Source of the DNA: an uncultured Clostridium sp.
GTDB lineage: Bacteria > Bacillota > Clostridia > TANB77 > CAG-508
DNA: 46,848 nt
Assembly (NCBI GenBank): GCA_947426525.1
Contig: CANEEJ010000006.1
Span: 1-46,848, forward strand
Reading direction: 5' to 3'
Shown here: one piece after another, positions 1-10,818 of the stretch
Position numbering within the stretch: the stretch's first letter is position 1
Layout: every line of letters begins with the position of its first letter
Program-made: the position numbers and the translations under genes
Notes under the pieces: model-generated
What the model saw: the letters and a program-made list of their open reading frames with translations, nothing else
What the model was told of the DNA's origin: nothing
The model's database searches: none

Positions 1-3000
1 ATGGAAAACAAAAAACAGATACGGTTATTGTAACTTATGTATATGAAGAAGGAAAAGACTTAACAAATGCAGAAATCAAAGTGAAAAATAAAATGCAGCT
101 TTATGACCAACAAGGAACAGCATTTGAAAAAGAAATAAGCACAAAAGTTGAAGAAGAAAAAGAAGAAATCATTGCTTATCATATTATAAATCAGGCAGAA
201 TTATATAAAGGAAGACTGTATGCAGATGAAGAACAAAGTTACAGAAGTATGAGTAAAATTGATATTCGTTATCCAAAAATTGAGGAAAAAATAAGTATTG
301 CAGAGGGAAATACTTATTATAATGATGGTTCCATAACCAATAGTGTTTACCAAAAAACTATGGTGGAAAAAGAAGAGTTACTACAGGTATTAGGAGAAAC
401 TGGCGAATTGGTGATTAAAAAGCCAGATGGAAGTGAAATTAAAAAGATTACAAAAGACACGGTACAAGAAGCAGAAAACATAGTAAGTATTGACTATGAA
501 GAAGGACAAAAAGAAATTGTAGTAGAAATAAATCGTGCAGAAAACACAGGGATTCTTAATTTAATGCATGAAAAAGCAATTTTGCCAGAATATAGAGCAA
601 GAAATGAAATAAAGGCGATATCAGAATTAACAATAGAAGGAACTTTACAACAAACAGATACAATTAGTACAAAACAAACAAAAGCTAATATACAATTACA
701 AGAAACACAAACTAAAACAGAAGCAGAAATTAGCAATAGTCAATTGATAGCAGGAAAAACCAATGAAAATATAGAAATCAAAACAACTTTAGTAACCAAT
801 GAGAGCAATTATGACTTATATAAAAATCCAACCATAGAAGTGGAATTTCCAGAAAAAGTGCAAGATGTTGCTATCAAAAATGTAAGTTTATTATATGGAG
901 AAGGATTAGCAAAAGAAAAAGAAGAAATTTACCAAAATGAAGCAGGAAGGAAAGTAGCTAAAATCCAATTAGTAGGAGAACAAACATCTCATGCAGAAAC
1001 AGAATTAGTAAAAGGAACCAATGTTATTTTAAATTGTGATGTAACAGTAGCTAATTTAGAAGAAAACGAAAGTCATCAAATTCAAGTAACTTGTACCAAT
1101 GACCAGGAAGTAGAATATGCTAATGAAGGAAAAAATGAGCTAGAAGTTAATTATGTTGTAACAGAAGAAATGAAACAACAAAATTATGAAACAGCAGTTA
1201 GACAAGCCAATGCAGAGACCACAGCAAGCGAACCAATTACTGTAACAAAGACAGTATCTGCTGGGGATAATCAAGATATCTATGAAGGACAAGTACAAAA
1301 ATACACCATTAAAATAAAAAATAATACGAACCAAACTTATCAAAACATTACTGTAAAAGATGAAATTCCTAATGAATTAGTTTATACCAAAGCGGTATGT
1401 GATGAAGGATTAAGAAATGGATATCGTGATGATGACAAAATAACAACAGTAGAATTACAAACACGCGAAATAGAAAAAGAGGAAGAACCAGAACAAACAA
1501 CAGAAAATATTAAAGAAGTAGAAGAAATTGATCCACAATTGTTTCAAACCTTGGAACCACATAAAGAAATAGAACTTTGCTATTTTGTAAGGGTAAAAAA
1601 AGCAGAGGAAAACATCGGGAAAAAGGTAGGAACCAAAGCACAAGTAATCTTACCAGGAGATGAAACAATTTACGAAACCAATTTAGTAGAAAACACCATA
1701 AGAGAAAGTAAATTGCAAATTGATATGGTAACAACAGCTGATGCGAGATACAAATATGGAAGTGCAAGTACCATTGCTTATATCATTAAAATTAAAAATA
1801 TAGCAAATGAAAAGATGACAAATTTAAAAGCTATTAACCAAATACCAGAAGGTATGGCTTATAAAAGAGCATCTGATATGATATATGATGAAGAAGAAAA
1901 ATGTTATATTATTAATGATACTAACACGCAAAAATTAGCTGACTATAATAGCAGTAGTAAAACAGTTACATGGAAGGTAGGAGATTTAGAACCACAACAA
2001 GAAGTAGCTATTTATCTTGCCCTTAGCTTAACTGGAACAGAAGCAACAACACAAAGCATAGCTAATAAAGTAACTGTACAAGCAGATAATGTACCACCAA
2101 CCACTTCAAATGAAGAAACAGTGAAACAGTCAGGTGTTGCAAAATGTACCATAACAAAAACAACAAATTTGTCAGATAAATATGTGTATGAAGGGGACAA
2201 ATTCGAATATTTAATAACCGTAAAAAATGTAGGAGAAGTCAAAATGTCAGCTACTATTTCAGATGAATTACCAGAAGGACTTATCCTAGACAAGATTATT
2301 AGCCAGATAGATGACGAAGAAGAAAAAGAGACTATTAGCAATGGGGTTAATATAGGATGTCTTTTAGAAGCAGGACAAACTATGAAAATTAGAATTTTGG
2401 TAGAAGCAGATAATTTACCAAGTGGAAAAAATGAATTAGAGATAAGAAATAAAGCTAAAATAGAAAATGCATTAGAAATATCAGAAACTTCTAATGAAGT
2501 TGTTAATATTATTCGAAAAAATCCTAACAAGCCAAGCGACGGAAATAATCCAGGCGAAAATCCAGGTGGTGGAGATGAAGACAATAAAAACGAAACATAT
2601 GGTATTTCTGGAATGGCGTGGATTGATGAAAATAAAAATGGAGCAAAAGATAATTTAGAAGGAAGTTTAACAGGAGTACCAGTTAAACTATATGATGTAA
2701 ATGGAAAAAATATAGCCAGTGCAACAACAGGAAATGATGGTAGTTATATTTTAAATAACCTTAATAAAGGAAATTATATTGTAGTATTTGAATACGATAA
2801 TCGTAATTATGCTTTAACAGAATACCGAAAAGCAGGGGTAACAGAAGAAAAAAATTCTAATGTAACCAATACACAAATAGAAGGAAAAATGGTAGCTGCT
2901 ACCGACCAAATAAAAATTACCAATCGTAATATCGAAAATATTAATATGGGTGTAGTACATAGTGATAAGTTTGACTTGCGATTAGATAAATCTATTAGCA

Positions 3001-3569
3001 GTATAACAGTACAAAGTGGAAAAGCAAGTAAAAAATATTCTTACAATGATGCTAATTTTGTAAAAGTAGAAGTTGATAGAAAAACAGTAAATCAAACAAC
3101 AGTTACCATAGAATATAAAATTAAGGTAACCAATGAGGGTGATTTACCTGGATATGCCAAAGAAATTGTTGATTATCTTCCAGCTGATTTACAATTTAAC
3201 ACACAATTAAACAAAGATTGGCAAAAACAAGAAAATCAATTGGTAAGTAAGACCTTAGCAGGAGAAATCATTAATCCAGGGGAAAGTAGAACATTAAATT
3301 TAATAGTTAGTAAAAAATTAACAGAGGATAACTTAGGAACGATAACTAACACAGCTGAAATTAGTGAAGACTACAATGAAAATTTAACAATTGATGTTGA
3401 CTCTACACCAGGTAATAAAAAAGCAGGAGAAGATGATATATCAACGGTTAGTGTTATTATAGGATTAAATACTGGTAGAATTATTTTATATATTTCTCTT
3501 GTTTTAACAACAATAGTGATATTAGCAACAGGAACCTACTTAATTAAGAAAAAGGTATTAGATACATAG
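1..3569 (+). CDS. Surface protein with DUF11-like and SdrD-B-like domains (5' end cut by window)
   Basis: The frame is open from base 3, so the gene starts upstream of the window; the ATG at base 81 is internal. The visible part is about 1,188 residues of secreted or wall-proximal protein made of beta-sandwich modules. At least four DUF11-type repeats are recognisable by their KYTIKIKNNTNQTYQNITV-like strands (bases about 1240-1480, 1710-1900, 2140-2330 and 3090-3250). One SdrD-B-like module (GMAWIDENKNGAKD, then GNDGSYILNNL) lies at about 2600-2960, after a Pro/Gly-rich linker. The C-terminus has one membrane helix (IILYISLVLTTIVILATGTY) and a short KKK tail, with no LPXTG motif, so anchoring is by the membrane. 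The next surface gene starts 14 bases downstream, suggesting one operon. An adhesin or S-layer-like role is inferred; the ligand is unknown. Confidence 0.85.
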   Translation, partial: GKQKTDTVIVTYVYEEGKDLTNAEIKVKNKMQLYDQQGTAFEKEISTKVEEEKEEIIAYHIINQAELYKGRLYADEEQSYRSMSKIDIRYPKIEEKISIAEGNTYYNDGSITNSVYQKTMVEKEELLQVLGETGELVIKKPDGSEIKKITKDTVQEAENIVSIDYEEGQKEIVVEINRAENTGILNLMHEKAILPEYRARNEIKAISELTIEGTLQQTDTISTKQTKANIQLQETQTKTEAEISNSQLIAGKTNENIEIKTTLVTNESNYDLYKNPTIEVEFPEKVQDVAIKNVSLLYGEGLAKEKEEIYQNEAGRKVAKIQLVGEQTSHAETELVKGTNVILNCDVTVANLEENESHQIQVTCTNDQEVEYANEGKNELEVNYVVTEEMKQQNYETAVRQANAETTASEPITVTKTVSAGDNQDIYEGQVQKYTIKIKNNTNQTYQNITVKDEIPNELVYTKAVCDEGLRNGYRDDDKITTVELQTREIEKEEEPEQTTENIKEVEEIDPQLFQTLEPHKEIELCYFVRVKKAEENIGKKVGTKAQVILPGDETIYETNLVENTIRESKLQIDMVTTADARYKYGSASTIAYIIKIKNIANEKMTNLKAINQIPEGMAYKRASDMIYDEEEKCYIINDTNTQKLADYNSSSKTVTWKVGDLEPQQEVAIYLALSLTGTEATTQSIANKVTVQADNVPPTTSNEETVKQSGVAKCTITKTTNLSDKYVYEGDKFEYLITVKNVGEVKMSATISDELPEGLILDKIISQIDDEEEKETISNGVNIGCLLEAGQTMKIRILVEADNLPSGKNELEIRNKAKIENALEISETSNEVVNIIRKNPNKPSDGNNPGENPGGGDEDNKNETYGISGMAWIDENKNGAKDNLEGSLTGVPVKLYDVNGKNIASATTGNDGSYILNNLNKGNYIVVFEYDNRNYALTEYRKAGVTEEKNSNVTNTQIEGKMVAATDQIKITNRNIENINMGVVHSDKFDLRLDKSISSITVQSGKASKKYSYNDANFVKVEVDRKTVNQTTVTIEYKIKVTNEGDLPGYAKEIVDYLPADLQFNTQLNKDWQKQENQLVSKTLAGEIINPGESRTLNLIVSKKLTEDNLGTITNTAEISEDYNENLTIDVDSTPGNKKAGEDDISTVSVIIGLNTGRIILYISLVLTTIVILATGTYLIKKKVLDT

Positions 3570-3583
3570 GAGGGAGGAAAAAA

Positions 3584-6500
3584 ATGAAACAAATGAATCG
3601 AATTAGTAAAAAAATATGTATGGCATTTATTTTCCTATGTATTTTAGGCACTTTTGTCTTGCCAAATCAATCTAGAGCAGCAGAAACATGGGCTAAGTCT
3701 GGTGTGAGGTTTGTAAGAGGTTCTTTCGAAAGTTTATATAACTGGACTACTAGAACGTCGATAAAGGGAGATTTGTTATTAGAGGGAAGTAAAAAGAATC
3801 CTCATAGAATGATTATTGATTATACAGATAAAAGTAAAAGAAAATTTTCTGAAAATCCAGAATTAGATTCAACCAAAGGATTACTTTGCCTACAACATAG
3901 AACCAAAAGTATTCCAGCTGCAAAGCATACGATTAGAAAAAATATAAGAATTGATGGAAAAACAAAAATTATTAATATTGATACAGGTGTATCAACAAGT
4001 ACAGATAGGGTGGCAGCATTAGTTGGTTATCTTCTTACAAGTACTTCTGAAACAGCAGGTACTGACGAAAGAAAAGATAATGGTACACAAGGAGCTTTAT
4101 GGCAGGCATCAGAAGAATATTATGGAGCTTTTGTTGGAAGTGAATCTTTAGACGATGAATTCTATTCTAAGATTGAGGATGCAGAAGGTGGAGTAGGAAA
4201 ATGGGCTAATATGAAAGTGGCATTGAATAAATACGATGAGGCAACAGATTATAGTAATATGGATATTCGAAATACAGCTTTTACGAATGCCAAATATTCA
4301 ACTTGGAAAAGTAGTGGGAATTACTATATTATAGGACCATTTAAAGCAACCTTTACGGACCATAAAGTAGGAGGAATTCGTTTTGCAGGAGAAACTAGTA
4401 CAGCATCAGGAGAAGTTGGTAGTACATTTGGAAATACCAAAGTAACATTTTGCGATATCAATGGAAATAAGATATCACCATTAAAAAGTGGTAGCAACTT
4501 TTATATTAAAGTACCAAAAAGTGCAGGTAATCCAGGAGGACAATTTGTACTTCGAACAAGAAGGCTAAATGTAAAAGCAGAATGGTGGGACATTAGGTAT
4601 AATACACAATCTCAAGACCATATGTATATTGGATTTGCTTATCGTGAGTACATACCAGAAAGTGCAACAGCTAATATAACACCACCAAGTTTAGATATTG
4701 TAAAAATAGATACAGATTCTAGACAACCGATAGCAGGAATGCAATTCCAAATAAAAAATGCAAGTGGACAATATTTAACATCCGCACCAACTAATGGTAT
4801 GGCTCAATTTGGGGAAGCAAAAGAACCATTAACACTTACAAGTGGTACAAATGGAGAAATTAAAATACCTGCCATTGAAACAGGAACGTATCAAATTATA
4901 GAAACATCAGTAGGGAAAAATTGGCAATACGAAGTGCCTGCTAATAATGTTACACCAGTAACAATAGAATCAACAGGTGCCAGTGTAGTGATAGAAAATA
5001 GAAGAGTGTATATGAACCTATCTGGTTATGTATGGGAAGACATTCCATGGGAAGATAAAGATAAAATTGAGCCTAATGGGTTATATAAGGTTGAAAATAG
5101 TAGAGATTTAAATGATAAATTACTAAAAAATGTAACAGTAAGATTGATGCAAAATGGAAGTCCAGTAGATTTTTACGATTTACAAGGAAATAAAATAAGA
5201 GAAGTACAAACAGATAGTGATGGTAAATATCTAATGCATAAAGTAAGAATTGACGATTTAGATAAAAATTACATTGAATTTACCTATAATGGAATGAGTT
5301 TTAGTAGTGTAAAGCCAACCTTAAATAATGAAGAAAAGGGAAGTAAAGCAGCAGAAGGAAGTAAGAGAGCAGAGTTTAATAGCAAATATGCAACGATTGT
5401 ACCAAACCAATCATTAGGAGAAAATGGACAAAGAGCTTATGGCATAAACTACCATCAAAGTGATTACCGAAGTGATTTGGACTTTGGACCAGGAGCTGTT
5501 GAGGGTTATGATAACCAAGGATTACCAATCAATAAAACTTATGAACAATATTTAATACAAGCCAATACTTTCAATGCTTATAATGGTTATTTGAAGGAAA
5601 TAAAAACACCAGAAGAGATTAGAGAAAAAGGAATTGACGAAATCGAAAATATCAATTTAGGAGTAGAAAGAAGAGAACAACCAGATCTATCTACCATCAA
5701 AGACATTCATTATGCTAGTGTCCATATTAATGGTGCAACTCATATTTATAATTATAGTGACAGATTTAAAAATGAATACTATGGAGAGGAAGAAAGTAAT
5801 GGACATAGTATGGAACCAAGAGTGAAGTTTGATGTAGGAAGTAAATATGGTTCAGTATCTTACACAAGAGAATTGTATCCATCTGATGTTTACTATAAAG
5901 ATCAGGATCCAAATCCAAAAAAAGAAGACCAATTACGAGTACAAGTAACCTATAAGATAGCTATCTTTAATGGTGCCAAAGGACTAGAGGGAAGAGAAAT
6001 AACCTCTATTGTAAATGAACTAGAAGATTATTATGATACTAAATATGAAGTAGATAAAGCAAAAATCAACATAGGAAAGAATTTTGATGCAAAAACGGGA
6101 GAGATTACCGAAAAATTAGATAGTGAAATAATAGATGAAACTGGAACAAATGACTATTTCAAACTAAAGATTAAAAACATGAACTTAAGTATAGAACAAG
6201 GACAAGAAAAATATGTTTATGTTCAGCTAGAAGTACAGCAAGATAAAATACATGAAATTGTAGAAGAAAACCAAGGAAAAAGCGAAGACCAAATGGTGAA
6301 ACTAGATAATGTTGTAGAAATAACATCTTATTCTACAAAAGACAGAAGCGGAAGCACTTATGCAGGAATTGACAAAGACTCTCAACCAGGAAACCTTAGA
6401 ATAGAAAATAAGACAACCTATGAAGATGATACCGATAAAGCACCAGGATTAAAACTAGTATTGCAACAAGAAAGAAGAACAGAAGGAATGGTATTCATGG

Positions 6501-8044
6501 ATGAGCCAGAAGGAGAAAACTTCAATTCGGATATTGTTAATACAGCTCAAATTCGTCAAGGAAATGGAAAATACAATCAAGGAGAAAAGGGAATTGATGG
6601 TGTTACAGTACAAATGATAAACTTAGCAACTGGAAAGACAGCTCAAATTTATAACAAAGATACACATGAATGGGAAAAAGCAGAAAAACAAACAAAAGAT
6701 GGAGGAAAGTATAATTTTGAAGGATTTATTCCAGAAAGATATAAAATTGTTTATACTTGGGGAGGAGACCACAAAGTAGGAGAACAAATCCAGAAAATTC
6801 GTGTGCAAGACTACAAAGCAACCATATACAATGACAAGGAAAGACAAGGAAATGAAGAATGGTATAAAATAAAAGAAGATGAAATGAATTCAGATGCTAT
6901 GGATGACTACATCTTAAGACAAGATATTGACAAACAGGCAAACCTTATGACGAATGCCAATAGACAAACCATAGAAAATTATCAGGGAACTTTAAAAGTA
7001 GGAAATGAAACACCAGAAATTATAAAACAAATGAATTCTCCTACACCAGACTTTAGAGTATTTGTAGAATATAGTGATGCCAGCCCAAGTGATGGAAATG
7101 AACCACATCAAGTCACTTTGAAAAACATTGATTTTGGAATTATTGAAAGAGCAAAACAAGCCCTAATCTTACAAAAAGAAATCAAGAGAGTAATCATTAA
7201 ATTAGCCAATGGAAATGTATTAATTGATGCACAAGTAGGAGAAGAAAATGGCAAGAAAAAATTAATAAATGATGTAAAACATACAATTTATATGCCAAAA
7301 ACAGAAATAAACAATGGAATTACAAAAACAAGACTAAGTACAGGACAATTAAAAGTGGAAATGGACAACGAAATATTACAAGGTTCCAGATTAGAAATTC
7401 AATATGACTTTAAGGTAGATAACATAAGTGAGTTAGACTATATCAATTCAGAATACTATCACTATGGAGACAAACAGGGATATCAAAGAAATAATAATGA
7501 ATTAGTCAAATTAAAATCAGATACCGTTATAGATTATTTAGATAATAAAGTATCTAATAATGCAGAAGAAGGTGGAACAAACAATTGGACATCTTATGGC
7601 AATGATGAAAAATTAAAATTAATAGAGGATGGATTATTATCTGAGAAGCTAGACAAAACAATCAAAACAACCAATACTATTATGCATACAGAGAAACTAG
7701 CAACAGACTTACAGCCAATAGGTACAACTAGTGTTACAACCACCATGACAACTTATAAAATCTTACCAAGTGTTTTACAAGATGAAGACTCAACTACAGA
7801 AAACGATGCAGAAATCATCCAAATAACCAAAAACGGAGGATCTACTATAACAACAACACCAGGAAACTATGAACCAAGTGAAAGCGTAAAAGAAGTAGAC
7901 GAAGCACAATCAGAAGAAGTAATCATCGTACCACCAACAGGTCTAACAACAGACTACATAGCTTACACACTAATTGCTATCAGCTCACTAGGAATACTAG
8001 TAGCCGGAATCATACTAATTAAAAAATTAGTAATGTCTCATTAG
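3584..8044 (+). CDS. Thioester-domain adhesin with SpaA/SdrD-B-like modules
   Basis: The product has 1,486 residues. The ATG follows a strong AGGAGGGAGG ribosome site. Residues 1-33 form a signal peptide (KK, hydrophobic core, SRAAET cleavage region). Residues about 95-185 look like a Cys-Gln thioester adhesin domain: Cys102 in GLLCLQH and Gln169 in GTQGALWQ match the conserved C and TQxAxW motifs of that family, which binds host surfaces covalently. A SpaA-type module (LDIVKIDTDSRQPIAGMQF, about residues 368-472) follows, then SdrD-B-like modules near residues 480-590 and 965-1060 and long beta-rich stretches. The C-terminus is a membrane helix (about 1455-1480) with a KK tail and no LPXTG. 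It is probably co-transcribed with the preceding surface gene and closed by the terminator downstream. The thioester assignment rests on motifs only. Confidence 0.85.
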   Translation: MKQMNRISKKICMAFIFLCILGTFVLPNQSRAAETWAKSGVRFVRGSFESLYNWTTRTSIKGDLLLEGSKKNPHRMIIDYTDKSKRKFSENPELDSTKGLLCLQHRTKSIPAAKHTIRKNIRIDGKTKIINIDTGVSTSTDRVAALVGYLLTSTSETAGTDERKDNGTQGALWQASEEYYGAFVGSESLDDEFYSKIEDAEGGVGKWANMKVALNKYDEATDYSNMDIRNTAFTNAKYSTWKSSGNYYIIGPFKATFTDHKVGGIRFAGETSTASGEVGSTFGNTKVTFCDINGNKISPLKSGSNFYIKVPKSAGNPGGQFVLRTRRLNVKAEWWDIRYNTQSQDHMYIGFAYREYIPESATANITPPSLDIVKIDTDSRQPIAGMQFQIKNASGQYLTSAPTNGMAQFGEAKEPLTLTSGTNGEIKIPAIETGTYQIIETSVGKNWQYEVPANNVTPVTIESTGASVVIENRRVYMNLSGYVWEDIPWEDKDKIEPNGLYKVENSRDLNDKLLKNVTVRLMQNGSPVDFYDLQGNKIREVQTDSDGKYLMHKVRIDDLDKNYIEFTYNGMSFSSVKPTLNNEEKGSKAAEGSKRAEFNSKYATIVPNQSLGENGQRAYGINYHQSDYRSDLDFGPGAVEGYDNQGLPINKTYEQYLIQANTFNAYNGYLKEIKTPEEIREKGIDEIENINLGVERREQPDLSTIKDIHYASVHINGATHIYNYSDRFKNEYYGEEESNGHSMEPRVKFDVGSKYGSVSYTRELYPSDVYYKDQDPNPKKEDQLRVQVTYKIAIFNGAKGLEGREITSIVNELEDYYDTKYEVDKAKINIGKNFDAKTGEITEKLDSEIIDETGTNDYFKLKIKNMNLSIEQGQEKYVYVQLEVQQDKIHEIVEENQGKSEDQMVKLDNVVEITSYSTKDRSGSTYAGIDKDSQPGNLRIENKTTYEDDTDKAPGLKLVLQQERRTEGMVFMDEPEGENFNSDIVNTAQIRQGNGKYNQGEKGIDGVTVQMINLATGKTAQIYNKDTHEWEKAEKQTKDGGKYNFEGFIPERYKIVYTWGGDHKVGEQIQKIRVQDYKATIYNDKERQGNEEWYKIKEDEMNSDAMDDYILRQDIDKQANLMTNANRQTIENYQGTLKVGNETPEIIKQMNSPTPDFRVFVEYSDASPSDGNEPHQVTLKNIDFGIIERAKQALILQKEIKRVIIKLANGNVLIDAQVGEENGKKKLINDVKHTIYMPKTEINNGITKTRLSTGQLKVEMDNEILQGSRLEIQYDFKVDNISELDYINSEYYHYGDKQGYQRNNNELVKLKSDTVIDYLDNKVSNNAEEGGTNNWTSYGNDEKLKLIEDGLLSEKLDKTIKTTNTIMHTEKLATDLQPIGTTSVTTTMTTYKILPSVLQDEDSTTENDAEIIQITKNGGSTITTTPGNYEPSESVKEVDEAQSEEVIIVPPTGLTTDYIAYTLIAISSLGILVAGIILIKKLVMSH

Positions 8045-8087
8045 GGACGTTTCTCTTCCGACATAAATGTCGGATTTGGGACACATC
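8044..8087 (+). repeat. GGGAC-core hairpin element, copy A
   Basis: This 44-bp element overlaps the last base of the preceding stop codon. It contains a perfect hairpin, CCGACAT-AA-ATGTCGG (8058-8073), flanked by GGGACG and GGGACAC. Its reverse complement recurs between rpoB and rpoC at 46029-46072 with 42 of 44 bases identical. It belongs to the dispersed hairpin family described in the findings. Confidence 0.8.
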
Positions 8088-8090
8088 TTT

Positions 8091-8131
8091 AGAAGGATTT
8101 TAAGGGACTTCCTTAAAGTCCTTCTTTTTTT
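8091..8131 (+). terminator. Rho-independent terminator after the surface-protein pair
   Basis: A 15-bp stem (AGAAGGATTTTAAGG with CCTTAAAGTCCTTCT, one G-U pair) closes on the loop GACTT and is followed by seven T residues. It ends the surface-protein transcript. From here to spoIIE (about 190 bases) the DNA is A-rich; I saw no convincing promoter there. Confidence 0.88.
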
Positions 8132-8319
8132 CGTCTCTATCTTGCTTTTTTTGACATTCTGTAATAAAATAAAAACCACAAAAGAAAACAAGAAGAAGAA
8201 AAAACCAAAAAAAGAATAAAAAATGTAAAAAACTTTTTTAGAATTGTCTACTAAAAAAGACAAAAACCACAAAGGACAAGTAGTAAAATAAGCCTATAAA
8301 AGTTGAAGAGGTGGTAAGG

Positions 8320-10708
8320 ATGTTTCAAAATGTTATGGAAAAACAAGAAAACAAAATAAATATTTTTTCAAATGTATTTGCCATGAAAAATATGGTTATT
8401 TATATTATTTCACTTATGTTGTCCATGGTAGGACTAGGAGGAGAATTTTCAGTATTTAGCATTAGCATGTTAGGTGCTTGTTTTGCGTCTTCTGTACCAG
8501 CATTAGGTGTTATGGTGGCATGCTTAATAGGAAATGCTATAAAGTATGGGGTTGGAGGAGCATTAGGATATTTCTTAACAGCACTTGTGCTAGTAGTAGC
8601 TTTGTTTATCGTAAAACCAATTTATAATGAAAAAGAAAGAAACGAAAAAATAAAAATAGGAAAACATGTATTTTTTTCTATTTTAACCATTCAAATTATT
8701 AAATTAGCTATGGCAGGTTTTACCATTTATGATGTATTATCTGGTATTACAATTGCTATGATAGGATTGGTATTTTATAAAATATTTGTGAACTCAACAG
8801 TAGTATTACAAGACTTTTGGGAAAGACGAGCTTTTACCATTGAAGAATTAATTGGAGCCAGTCTAATTTTAGCAATAGCGGTGGCATCTTTTGGCGAGGT
8901 CTCTTTATTTGGATTTGGTATTAAAAACATAGCAAGTATTTTAATTGTTATGATATTAGGATGGAAAAATGGAATTTTAGTAGGAACAACAGCAGGAGTA
9001 ACGATACGGAGTGACATTAGGCGTAATAACTGGTTCCGAACCAATTATGATAGCAGCATATAGCATTTCTGGTATGTTAGCAGGAATTTTCAATCGATTT
9101 GGAAAAATAGGAGTGGTAGTAGGATTTGCGTTAGGAAATGTGTTATTAGCCTATGTATCCAATGGTTATACAGTAGAGTTAATTCACTTTAAAGAAATTT
9201 TAATTGCATTTATTGGATTATTAGCCGTGCCAAACAATATCCAGATTGAATTAGAAGAATTTATTGGAAATACGAAGCTTTTACCAGTAACGCCAGGGAA
9301 TGCATTAAATAGAAGTAAAGAAGTAGCAGAAAATTTAAATCATGTATCAGAAGCCATACAAGAAATGGCAACTACCTATCAATCATTAGAAAAAACATCT
9401 TATGCTACGAATAAACAGATTTTTATCACAGAATTATTAAATAATTTAGAGCCATACAAAGAAAACATGTTATATGATGATATGGCAGATACAGAAGGGG
9501 AAATTATAGACAAAATATTTGAATATTTAATAGATAAGCAAGAAATTGATAGACAAGCTTTATTAGAAATTTTTGCTAAATGCAATAGTTACATTATTGG
9601 ATTTGATGATAAAGAAATCAGTCAATATTTAGAAGAAAATATTGCCCAAATGCTTCGCATGATTAATGTTTCTTATAAAGTATCAAAAGTAGACTTTATT
9701 TGGAAAAAAAGAGTGGAAGAAAGCAAAAAAGCGATGGGAAAACAACTAGATAGTGTTTCAAAAGCGATTCAAAAAATGGCAAAAGGAATGGAAAGTGACA
9801 TTGAAAAAGAAGCACAATATGAAAAGCAAAAAGCAGAAATACTAGAATTATTAAAACAAAAAACAATAATGGTTCAGGACATTTCCATCAAAAAAGAAAG
9901 TAGATATCAAATAGAAGTATATGCTAATGAAATACTAGAAACCGCTAAAATTGAGACAATTGAAAAAATAGCAACACAAATATTAAAAGAAAAAATAGTA
10001 TTCCATGAAGAAGCAAGTGTAGGAAAGAAGCTAAGTTTTCTATCAGATGATAAATATGTCATGGCAATGGGAACAGCAGAAACGACCAAAAATAAAAGTG
10101 AACTTTCTGGAGATGCTATGCTAAATATTAGATTAAAAGATGGAAAATATTTAGTAGCTATTAGTGATGGAATGGGAACAGGAATAAAAGCAAGACAAAG
10201 CAGTACACAATCTTTGAGAATGCTAGAAAATCTATTACTATCTGGTTTTGATAAAAATATATCATTGGACTTAATTAATACTTCGCTAATCAATCAAAAC
10301 ACAGAAATATTTGCAACATTAGATATTGCTATTGTTGACTTATACGAAGGAAACATAGAATTTATCAAAAGTGGAGCTTGTCCAACTTATATTAAAAACA
10401 ACAAAAAAGTACAAATGATACAATCTAATTCTTTACCAACAGGGATGATAGAAGGTGGTCAAATTCAAACATTTGATAAAGATATCAATGATGGTGATAT
10501 TTTAGTGATGTGCTCAGATGGAATTTTAGATGCTAACATCGAATATAAAAACAAAGAATTATGGATTAAATATATGTTAGAAGATATTGAGACAACTAAT
10601 ACGAAGAAAATAGCAGATTTGATTTTAAATGAAGCAATTGATAATACTTTTGGTAATATTAAAGATGATATGACTATTATGGTATGTAAATTTAAGAAGA
10701 GAGATTAG
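8320..10708 (+). CDS. spoIIE: Stage II sporulation protein E, PP2C phosphatase (needs +1 frameshift at 9007)
   Basis: SpoIIE dephosphorylates SpoIIAA to switch on sigma-F in the forespore and acts at the polar septum. The start is ATG 8320, 6 bases after AGAGGTGG; the GTG at 8311 overlaps that site. The N-terminal third is a multi-helix membrane domain, the middle is helical, and the C-terminal third is a PP2C domain with SGDAM, AISDGMGTG, MCSDGILD and DDMTIMV, carrying the metal-binding aspartates. The gene is split: the first frame runs to a stop at 9061-9063 and the rest continues one base on. Skipping C9007 (ATA-C-GGA) gives GVTIGVTLGVITGSE and a 795-residue protein, close to the 827 residues of B. 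subtilis SpoIIE. There is no other lesion. It is either a programmed +1 shift, a recent mutation or an assembly error. Confidence 0.92.
9007..9009 (+). other. CGG +1 frameshift site in spoIIE
   Basis: Context GATACGGAGT. CGG is in frame with the upstream half (codon 230 from ATG 8320). Skipping the C reads GGA (Gly) and restores the frame for the remaining 566 residues. Without the shift a stop is reached within 20 codons. Confidence 0.7.
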
Positions 10709-10733
10709 GGAGAATTCTTTAATCTCTCTTTTA
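10698..10733 (+). terminator. Terminator overlapping the spoIIE stop codon
   Basis: A perfect 10-bp stem, AGAGAGATTA with TAATCTCTCT, has a 12-base loop and is followed by TTTT. The 5' arm lies in the last codons of spoIIE. It separates spoIIE from the next gene, which has its own promoter. Confidence 0.8.
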
Positions 10734-10763
10734 AAAGTAATAACAAAATTTAAAACTCGTGTA

Positions 10764-10792
10764 TTGAAACTAAGCACAATTTATGATATAGT
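10764..10792 (+). promoter_or_regulatory. Sigma-A type promoter of the WG-repeat gene
   Basis: TTGAAA (10764-10769), a 17-base spacer and TATAGT (10787-10792) lie 27 bases before the start codon, which has a strong AAGGAGG site in front of it. Confidence 0.7.
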
Positions 10793-10818
10793 ATAAATGT
10801 CAAAAAGGAGGCAAAACA

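Noticed and set aside
2012-2584. Long minus-strand open frames opposite surface genes and rpoB (for example 2012-2584, 23176-23583, 45530-45922)
   Set aside because: They mirror A-rich or repetitive sense codons, give Leu/Phe/Ser-rich chains without motifs, and lie wholly inside well-supported genes.
3402-3569. LPXTG sorting signals at the ends of the three big surface proteins
   Set aside because: None of the three C-termini (near 3569, 8044 and 41870) has an LPXTG-like motif; each has only a membrane helix and basic tail.
9011-10708. Second half of spoIIE as a separate gene starting at 9011
   Set aside because: There is no ribosome site, the frame continues the membrane domain directly, and the joined length is normal for SpoIIE.
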